A stretch of DNA of 39,220 nucleotides, from positions 1-39,220 of the forward strand of contig JBBDQZ010000030.1 in the NCBI GenBank assembly GCA_040905705.1. Reading direction: 5' to 3'. Source of the DNA: JBBDQZ01 sp040905705. GTDB taxonomy: Bacteria > Bacteroidota > Rhodothermia > Balneolales > Natronogracilivirgulaceae. The position numbers and the translations under genes are program-made. Shown in pieces: positions 33,182 to 39,220 of this stretch; position 1 is the first letter of the stretch, and the number at the start of each line of letters is the position of its first letter. The notes under the pieces are model-generated. The model made no database searches. It was not told the DNA's origin and saw nothing but the letters and a program-made list of their open reading frames with translations.

Positions 33182-34480
33182 ATGAATTTCAAATCACGTT
33201 TTATAATAAAATTGTCTGTAATATCCATATTGATATGGGGGTGCAGTAAAAACAGCGACAATCGTTCTTCCGGAAATGAATCTGAAGTACGTCCTCCAAC
33301 GGTAGAAGCCGTACAGGTTATCACGGGTGGTTTGCCACTGGAGGAACACATTACCGGCATTGTCAAAGCCCGAAATCAGATGGATATCTACCCTGAAATT
33401 TCAGCGCCCATTGTCTCAATTAATGCAAATAATGCCGACTATATTGAGGAAGGAGAAGTACTTGTTCGTCTTCGCGATACTGAAGCCCGCGAACGATTAC
33501 GACAGGCTGAATCCGGTTACGCAATAGCCAGCGCTCGGGCCCGACAGGCCGAAGCTGATCTGAACCACAAACTTTCGACCCTGGAGAGGATGGAACAGCT
33601 CCGGATGCGCAATCTTGAATCCGAGGCTGAAGTTGAAAATATCCGAGCTGAAGTTGAATCGGCGAAAGCCTCTCTGGAACTGAGTATGGCGCAGCTGCAA
33701 CAAGCTGAATCAATTATAGAAGAACGTAAAAATGCCGTTGAGAACACGATTGTTCGTGCACCCGTAAGTGGGCTGGTTGGCCTGCGAAACGCCGAAATCG
33801 GTCAGCAAGCCAATCCATCAACACGGCTTTTCCAGATTGGTGATCCCAGTCAGATGCGCATTGAAGTTACGCTTACCGAAGCGATGACCCATTATATTAC
33901 GCCTGGACAGAGGGCTGTCATTACCCCTTCTCGAGCAGATCATTCTGTAGATGGCACCATAACCCGAATTTCACCTTTTTTGAACCCTGTAACCCACACC
34001 ACAACCGCTGAGATTGAAGTTTCCAACCCTGAAAATGTATTGCGACCGGGAATGTTTGTTACGGTCACAGTATATTACGGTGAAAGTGAACAGGCAATAT
34101 TAGTGCCGAATAACGCATTGTACCATCACCCCGGTTTCGGACAACAAGGTGTATTTGTGGCGGAACGGGTTGATCAGGAGCTGATGTTCAACGAAGAAGC
34201 TCCTCCCGATGAACTGATCGGGCCCATGCCAGTCCGGTTTGTCCCGGTAAATATTGTGGCTAAAGGCCGTATGGTATCAGGCATTGAAGGCATTTCCAAT
34301 AACAGCTGGGTTGTCACTCTTGGACAAAACCTCCTGGCCAGGGGCAACGATCATGCCAATGTGCGGCCGGTGGAATGGGATCACATTTTAAATCTGCAGG
34401 AAATTCAGAGTCGTGATCTTTTTGAAATCATCCGGAATAAAATCCAGGATCAACCTCTGAACACCTCAACCGGCGTGTAA
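33182..34480 (+). CDS. RND efflux periplasmic adaptor lipoprotein (HlyD/MFP family)
   Basis: The adaptor links the inner-membrane RND pump to an outer-membrane channel. From the ATG at 33182 the protein is 432 residues and begins with a lipobox IWGC (C21), so it is lipid-anchored. Family features are an N-terminal beta-barrel/lipoyl part (VSINANNADYIEEGEVLVRL), a long alpha-helical hairpin rich in Ala, Glu and Arg (about 100-190), then NTIVRAPVSGLVGLRNAEIG (lipoyl return half) and a C-terminal barrel with VLRPGMFVTVTV. It lies 85 nt before the RND gene. A TTG seven codons upstream is not favoured. Confidence 0.93.
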   Translation: MNFKSRFIIKLSVISILIWGCSKNSDNRSSGNESEVRPPTVEAVQVITGGLPLEEHITGIVKARNQMDIYPEISAPIVSINANNADYIEEGEVLVRLRDTEARERLRQAESGYAIASARARQAEADLNHKLSTLERMEQLRMRNLESEAEVENIRAEVESAKASLELSMAQLQQAESIIEERKNAVENTIVRAPVSGLVGLRNAEIGQQANPSTRLFQIGDPSQMRIEVTLTEAMTHYITPGQRAVITPSRADHSVDGTITRISPFLNPVTHTTTAEIEVSNPENVLRPGMFVTVTVYYGESEQAILVPNNALYHHPGFGQQGVFVAERVDQELMFNEEAPPDELIGPMPVRFVPVNIVAKGRMVSGIEGISNNSWVVTLGQNLLARGNDHANVRPVEWDHILNLQEIQSRDLFEIIRNKIQDQPLNTSTGV

Positions 34481-34564
34481 TATACACCCGCTATTTAAGC
34501 CCGTAATTAAATGAATCTACTGCCGGAAATACCAGATCGTAAGATTTTTTAAACACCATTTGCC

Positions 34565-37500
34565 ATGTCCATAAGTGAACGTTCCGTTGCTCGTCCGATA
34601 ACCACGATGATGGTTTTCATGATCATCATTATACTGGGTTCCATCGGATTCCGCCACCTTCCTATCGACCTGCTTCCACCAATTGAATTTCCTCAACTCT
34701 CCGTTGTCGTTGATTACGATAATGTGGGCCCTGAGGAAATGGAACAACTTGTCACGCAACGCATTGAAAATTCGCTGGCCGGTGTAGCAAACATTGAGCG
34801 GGTCTATTCCAGAACTTCGGAGGGCAGAAGCCAGGTCACGCTCAATTTTTCACAAAACACCAACATCGACGAAGCTACCAATGATGTTCGTGCCGCTCTG
34901 GATCGCCTGAGACGGAGTTTGCCGGTAGATGCTGACCCTCCCCGCATTTGGAAGTTTGACCCGAACGACTCACCGATCATTGTGATCGGAGCACGATCGA
35001 ATCATAACCTGGCTGACCTCACTCGCATCCTGGAACAGGATATTTCAAAAAACTTTGAACAGATTCCCGGTGTAGGAGCAATTAATGTCTGGGGAGGTGT
35101 CCACCCTGAAATCCAGGTCGACCTTATTCGGGACAGACTGGTCTCCAGCGAATTGACTGCACTGGATATTGTACAAGCTATAGGTCGTGAAAATGTAACA
35201 CGCCCGGGTGGAAATGTTAAGGAAGGGCTAAGTGATCTCTACGTGCGGTCAGTAGGGGAATATCAATCGACAGAAGAAATTGCCCAAACGATCATTACAA
35301 CCGTTGACGGTGCGCCAATTCGTATCAGTGATGTTGCTAATGTGCGTGAAGGATATCGTGATATCGGCCGTTATATCGAAATAGACGAACGACCGACCAT
35401 CCGCTTCTTCATCCGGGAGCAGACCGGCTCCAACACCGTCGCAGTCGCTAAAAGTGTCCGGGAAGAAGTAGACCGCATCAACCGCACACGCACCGATCTC
35501 GAACTCAGAATCATCAGAGATCAAAGTGAGTTTATACAGGCCTCCATTGATAATGTTCGAAATTCAGCATTATGGGGTGGTATTCTTGCCATCATTGTCC
35601 TGTTTGCCTTTCTCCGTAACGGTTCTACAACTATGATCATCGGGATTTCCATCCCGATCTCTATCATTGCCACTTTTGCACTGCTCTATTTTGGCGGACT
35701 CACACTCAACCAAATGAGTTTTGGGGGTCTTGCACTGGGTGTTGGAATGATCGTGGATAATTCTATTGTAGTGCTGGAAAATATTGTGCGACAAAGGCAG
35801 CGAGGTAAATCCCGCAATGAAAGTTCTCTGGTCGGTACCCGTCAAGTCACCGGTGCCATCATTACTGCCACTTTGACCACTTCTGTGATCTTTCTTCCCG
35901 TTGTTTTCATGCAGACCATCACCGGTATGTTGTTCAGAGAACTGGCGCTTGTCATTGTGTTCTCAATTTTATGTTCACTGCTTGTAGCACTAACGCTTGT
36001 CCCGGTTTTGGGGAGCAAATTCCTTACCGTAAAACCCGATGACCCCGATCCTGAAAAACGATCCCGTTTTCAGCGATTATTTGAGCGTATGGAAAACAAA
36101 TACGGAAGTCTGCTGGAAGGAGCACTTAATCGAAAATTAATCATTGTTGGATGTGTATCTATACTTTTTGGGCTATCCGTGTGGGGATTCCGGTCTCTTT
36201 CATATGAATTGACTCCCCAGGTCGATGCAGACGAAATAAGTATTAATATGATCATGGCCGACGGTACCAACATCGCCGTCATCCACCAATATCTTGAAGA
36301 ACTGGATGAAGTAATAAGTCAGATCGTCCCGCAAGATGAAATTCTTTACTACACCAAAGAAGCACGCAACAGAAGTGCTCAGATCACACTGACACTCTAC
36401 CCGCCCGATCAACGAAGAACGTCGAGTTCAGTCCTTGCTGATGAGATTCGAAATAAAATTGAAGGTGTTATACCGGGTGCGGATATGAGGGTTACTGCCC
36501 GATCCGGGCTTTGGGTTCTTCAAAGAATTTTCGGAAGAGGCGGCAGCGGCGGTGATGATGAGGGGGGGGGTGAATCCCTGCAAATTCAACTTCGCGGCAA
36601 TGACCTGGCCTTAGCCGATGATATTTCCAATCAGTTGGTCTTTCTCCTGCAACGTATTCCGGGCATAACAGATGTGGAACCCGAGCGTCGTGAGGGCAAT
36701 CCGCGACAGGATATTCGTTTTAACAGAGAACAAATTGCCAACCTCGGACTGAGTGTAAATGATGTGGCAAATACCATCCAAACTAATATTGGCGGCTCTC
36801 GCGCCGGGATGTATCGTGTAGGAAGCGAGGAGTGGCCGATCACGGTTCGGCTGAGACCGGAAGACCGGCTTTCCATTCTTGATCTGGACAATATCGCAAT
36901 TCGCAGTTCTGACGGATCTATACTTCCCGTCTCTACAGTCGCCACACAAGAATTTAACCGTTCTCCCACCACTATAAACAGAGTTAACAGTCAACGCGTG
37001 ACCTACATTACTGCCAACCTGGAACGTGGCGTAGCCCTGGGTGATGCCGTATCCTTGATTGAGGCTGAATTACAGGGTTTTCCTATGCCCGATGGATTTT
37101 CAGTATATTTTGGCGGGCAGTATGAAGAGCAACAACGTGCCCGTCAAGATTTTATGCTTTCCATCATCATGGCTCTGGTACTTATTTATATGGTGATGGC
37201 TGCGCAATTTGAACGTTTCATCGATCCGCTGATTGTCATGTTCTCCGTACCCCTTGCATTAATCGGGGTGGTTCCGACGCTGATGCTTACCGGGACAACC
37301 CTTAATCTGCAAAGTTTTATGGGTATGATTATGCTAATTGGTATTGTAGTAAATAATGCGATCGTACTGGTAGACTATATCAATCTGATGCGTCGTGAAC
37401 AGGGCCTTCCGTTATACCAGTCCGTTGTGGAGGCTGGTAAATTGCGTCTGAGACCAATCCTCATGACTACCACAACCACGATTCTGGCTATGCTGCCTCT

Positions 37501-37708
37501 ATCATTGGGTTTTGGTGCCGGTGGAGAAATCCAGGCATCCCTGGCCCGGGTTGTGATCGGCGGACTCACTATTTCATCTCTCATCACCCTGGTCTTTATT
37601 CCGGTCGTTTATGTCTCGATTACAACAGCATTTAAACAAATACAAGGCTGGCTCCCTTCCTGGAAACCGGAAAAGGAATCGGCACCGGCGGCTACACTCC
37701 CTGATTAA
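34565..37708 (+). CDS. RND family efflux transporter, inner-membrane subunit
   Basis: A proton-driven exporter of the RND superfamily, HAE1/multidrug-like. The 1047-residue protein starts with one TM helix (about 12-29), a periplasmic porter domain (GPEEMEQLVTQRIENSLAG, NDVRAALDRLR), TM2-6 (about 335-475) and the second half with the same plan. TM4 has GLALGVGMIVDNSIVVLENI with proton-relay D398. Later TM10-12 contain MGMIMLIGIVVNNAIVLVDY and LRPILMTTTTTILAM. The porter loop near 660-672 is Gly-rich and encoded across a run of nine G. No TolC-type outer-membrane gene lies in the operon. Substrate is unknown. Confidence 0.96.
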   Translation: MSISERSVARPITTMMVFMIIIILGSIGFRHLPIDLLPPIEFPQLSVVVDYDNVGPEEMEQLVTQRIENSLAGVANIERVYSRTSEGRSQVTLNFSQNTNIDEATNDVRAALDRLRRSLPVDADPPRIWKFDPNDSPIIVIGARSNHNLADLTRILEQDISKNFEQIPGVGAINVWGGVHPEIQVDLIRDRLVSSELTALDIVQAIGRENVTRPGGNVKEGLSDLYVRSVGEYQSTEEIAQTIITTVDGAPIRISDVANVREGYRDIGRYIEIDERPTIRFFIREQTGSNTVAVAKSVREEVDRINRTRTDLELRIIRDQSEFIQASIDNVRNSALWGGILAIIVLFAFLRNGSTTMIIGISIPISIIATFALLYFGGLTLNQMSFGGLALGVGMIVDNSIVVLENIVRQRQRGKSRNESSLVGTRQVTGAIITATLTTSVIFLPVVFMQTITGMLFRELALVIVFSILCSLLVALTLVPVLGSKFLTVKPDDPDPEKRSRFQRLFERMENKYGSLLEGALNRKLIIVGCVSILFGLSVWGFRSLSYELTPQVDADEISINMIMADGTNIAVIHQYLEELDEVISQIVPQDEILYYTKEARNRSAQITLTLYPPDQRRTSSSVLADEIRNKIEGVIPGADMRVTARSGLWVLQRIFGRGGSGGDDEGGGESLQIQLRGNDLALADDISNQLVFLLQRIPGITDVEPERREGNPRQDIRFNREQIANLGLSVNDVANTIQTNIGGSRAGMYRVGSEEWPITVRLRPEDRLSILDLDNIAIRSSDGSILPVSTVATQEFNRSPTTINRVNSQRVTYITANLERGVALGDAVSLIEAELQGFPMPDGFSVYFGGQYEEQQRARQDFMLSIIMALVLIYMVMAAQFERFIDPLIVMFSVPLALIGVVPTLMLTGTTLNLQSFMGMIMLIGIVVNNAIVLVDYINLMRREQGLPLYQSVVEAGKLRLRPILMTTTTTILAMLPLSLGFGAGGEIQASLARVVIGGLTISSLITLVFIPVVYVSITTAFKQIQGWLPSWKPEKESAPAATLPD

Positions 37709-37715
37709 ACCGACC

Positions 37716-37735
37716 GGGTTACAGACACTTAACCC
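37716..37735 (+). terminator. Weak hairpin after the RND operon
   Basis: GGGTTA (37716-37721) pairs with TAACCC (37730-37735) around an 8-nt loop, starting 8 nt after the RND stop codon. Only a short T-rich stretch follows, so terminator function is uncertain. Confidence 0.35.
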
Positions 37736-37882
37736 TTCCTGTGTAGCCAAGTCTGAATCCGGGCTCGCTCTAAAATAATTTGAATTGAAACAAGTCGATG
37801 CCGGCCAATTATTTGTCATAATGATACCCTCCCTGGAACATTACCTGTTCATCTCCTGTTTATAGATTGAACAACAAATACG

Positions 37883-37906
37883 ACGAATGAGATTGAACTC
37901 ATTCGT
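37883..37906. promoter_or_regulatory. 9-bp perfect palindrome upstream of sugar kinase
   Basis: ACGAATGAG (37883-37891) and CTCATTCGT (37898-37906) flank ATTGAA. The hairpin or operator lies 96 nt before the PfkB start and about 175 nt after the RND stop. A regulator site for the kinase or a transcript-end structure are both possible. The rest of the 293-nt gap shows nothing else. Confidence 0.45.
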
Positions 37907-38001
37907 TTCAGGCCCGCATACATTGAGAATTTGTATCCGTCCTGTGAATTTCATGATTATTATGCTGTAACAAAAACCCCGACTATTCAGGAGCGAATGA
38001 T

Positions 38002-38892
38002 ATGACAAAACCGGTTATCGTTGGATTGGGTGAAATTCTTTGGGATATTTTCCCGGATTATAAAAGCGCGGGTGGAGCCCCCATGAACGTAGCCGTTCAT
38101 GCAACACAATTGGGCAATGACGGTGTTCCCGCAAGCAGAGTCGGAAATGATGAAAACGGGAAAGAACTGATGTCGTTACTGGCATCCCGTTCCGTCAATA
38201 CCGCTTATATTCAAAAAGACGATCAGGCGCCTACAGGAACGGTAGAAATTTCTATTAAAGGCGGAGAAGCAATATACACGTTCCCGGATAATGTGGCATG
38301 GGACCGGCTCGCACTGACTCCGGCCTGGCTGGATTTAGCAAACCAAGCCGATGTGATCTGTTTTGGCACACTGGCGCAACGTAATCATATCAGTCGTAAA
38401 ACCATTCGTGAATTTTTATCCCACGCATCGAAACATTGCATCAAAATTGCCGACCTGAATTTTCGTCAACCTCATTACTCACAAGAAGTTGTCGATTCCA
38501 CCCTGGATATCGCCAATGTAGTGAAACTGAACCTTGTGGAATGGCAGCAGCTTTCCGGGATGTTCGGTATAGATGATTTGGCGGAGTGGCTGTTCTCTCA
38601 TAAAAACGTACAGATTATTTGTCTTACCAAAGGGAACGACGGTGCGGAACTTATAACTCCGGATCGGCACCTGGTAGAACCTGCCCATCCGGCCGATATC
38701 AACAATGGCGATTCGGTAGGTGTCGGAGACGCCTTCACTGCTTGCCTTGCCCATCATTTATTGCGAAAATCTCCTCTGGATATCTGTATTAAAGCAGCCA
38801 ATAAGTATGCCTCCCAGGTTGCTACACGAAATGGAGCTATTCCTGATCTTCCGGCATCTGTTATTGAATCCGTCACAGGTGCCATGAAATAA
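38002..38892 (+). CDS. PfkB family carbohydrate kinase (fructokinase-like)
   Basis: A ribokinase-family sugar kinase. The 296-residue product begins with GLGEILWDIFPDYKSAGGAP (substrate-binding loop with GGAPMNVAVHAT) and has GNDENGKELM, DLNFRQPHYS, and the C-terminal signature DSVGVGDAFTACLAHHLL, in which D243 is the catalytic base. The canonical GAGDAF reads GVGDAF here, a common tolerated change. The opening GEILWD resembles fructokinases, but substrate is not proven. The gene stands alone behind a palindrome, and the next gene is convergent. Confidence 0.88.
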   Translation: MTKPVIVGLGEILWDIFPDYKSAGGAPMNVAVHATQLGNDGVPASRVGNDENGKELMSLLASRSVNTAYIQKDDQAPTGTVEISIKGGEAIYTFPDNVAWDRLALTPAWLDLANQADVICFGTLAQRNHISRKTIREFLSHASKHCIKIADLNFRQPHYSQEVVDSTLDIANVVKLNLVEWQQLSGMFGIDDLAEWLFSHKNVQIICLTKGNDGAELITPDRHLVEPAHPADINNGDSVGVGDAFTACLAHHLLRKSPLDICIKAANKYASQVATRNGAIPDLPASVIESVTGAMK

Positions 38893-38915
38893 CATACGCC
38901 TGAACAGCGTACGTT
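38891..38915. terminator. Hairpin at the end of the sugar kinase gene
   Basis: AACATACGC (38891-38899) pairs with GCGTACGTT (38907-38915) with one A-C mismatch, around loop CTGAACA. It overlaps the stop codon and has no T-tract, so it is a weak terminator candidate. Confidence 0.3.
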
Positions 38916-39112
38916 CCTATGTGCCAGTGACGGATCGGAATATTGCAGGATGGCGCTAATACCATATGCTTGTGGCACATTGCACACAATCACATATGCT
39001 ATGTTTGTACTAAATAATTCCCTTGCCCGACCGATAACAATCCTATCCATTTCATAACAGTGAACAGGTTCTGGTCGCGGTATGTTCTATAATTTTATAC
39101 ATCCATCCGGTC
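38893..39112. other. Intergenic region between convergent genes
   Basis: About 220 nt between the sugar kinase and the partial gene on the minus strand. Apart from the hairpin above it shows only a direct CATATGCT pair near 38963 and 38993. No gene is supported. Confidence 0.4.
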
Positions 39113-39220
39113 TCACTCCTTCTCAACATATTGAAGGTGTGCCCCCTGTTCCGGGAACACCTCCTTATCTTCACCGCGGTATTCCAGCAACATATCGTAT
39201 GCCGGATAGTGGATCACAAA
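39113..39220 (-). CDS. C-terminal end of a gene continuing beyond the window
   Basis: On the minus strand an open frame enters from the right edge and runs 35 codons to a TGA at 39115-39113. The end reads IHYPAYDMLLEYRGEDKEVF and later GAHLQYVEKE. The residues look like normal protein, but too little is present to assign a family. It converges on the sugar kinase gene; a sugar-related function would be a guess. Confidence 0.5.
   Translation of the reverse strand, partial: FVIHYPAYDMLLEYRGEDKEVFPEQGAHLQYVEKE

Noticed and set aside
38754..39050. Minus-strand open frame of 98 codons reaching past the sugar kinase
   Set aside because: More than one third lies antisense to the kinase end, the protein has no recognisable pattern, and it stops inside the kinase gene.
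1..39220. CRISPR array, insertion sequence, prophage, toxin-antitoxin or defence island
   Set aside because: No regularly spaced repeats, transposase, integrase, phage or toxin-type proteins were seen on either strand; the gene content is mostly housekeeping.

Overview
The window looks like the chromosome of a Gram-negative bacterium of the Bacteroidota/Balneolota/Rhodothermota (FCB) superphylum, most likely a balneolote-type relative. The reasons are: start codons mostly without Shine-Dalgarno sequences and preceded by A/T-rich DNA (rplM, rpsB, dnaA, argD); a -7-type TAnnTTTG element upstream of eno; exported beta-barrel-like proteins; an ispH of about 420 residues; and family types common in that group (LytR_C protein, DciA next to recF, GH109-type Tat lipoprotein, small one-TM protein after a deoxynucleoside kinase). 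The phylum call rests on pattern recognition, not a tree.

Layout. 1-2720, minus strand: the edge of a tRNA-Tyr/tRNA-Thr cluster, then a tight queA-ispD-ispF operon. 2826-6156, plus strand: tRNA-Ser(CGA), a small exported protein, a LytR_C-domain protein, rsfS, a small exported Cys-containing protein and a 2-hydroxyacid dehydrogenase. 6381-15677, plus strand: a housekeeping run rplM-rpsI-rpsB-tsf, a strong terminator, then pyrH-frr-smc-ispH. 15661-21105, minus strand: RRM protein-recF-dciA-ybbR, then eno and a predicted outer-membrane protein. 21291-26160, plus strand: a small protein, prmC, a probable origin or DnaA-regulated region with three perfect DnaA boxes, dnaA-folB-folK-deoxynucleoside kinase-small membrane protein, then tRNA-Leu(GAG). 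26676-30635, plus strand: an unknown lipoprotein, an unknown envelope protein with a CxxC motif, and a GH109-type oxidoreductase/glycosidase. argD lies on the minus strand (30677-31867). 32026-38892, plus strand: plsC, a two-gene RND efflux operon and a PfkB sugar kinase. At the right edge is the end of a minus-strand gene.

How the genes work together. Information processing dominates: translation (L13, S9, S2, EF-Ts, RRF, RsfS, PrmC, QueA, tRNAs) and replication/chromosome maintenance (DnaA, DciA, RecF, SMC). Three MEP isoprenoid enzymes (IspD, IspF, IspH), two adjacent folate enzymes (FolB, FolK) and nucleotide kinases (PyrH, dNK) are also here. The accessory part is the envelope-focused right third.

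I found no transposon, prophage, CRISPR array, rRNA or defence system, and no clearly new multi-gene system. The most interesting non-textbook signals are: the origin-like region and its conflict with ribosomal-gene orientation; a diverged repeat shared by the start of a small exported gene and a non-coding stretch 15.5 kb away; three CCCTGGTT motifs before the RND operon; a G9 tract inside the RND pump gene; and tandem hairpins before a lengthened rpsB.
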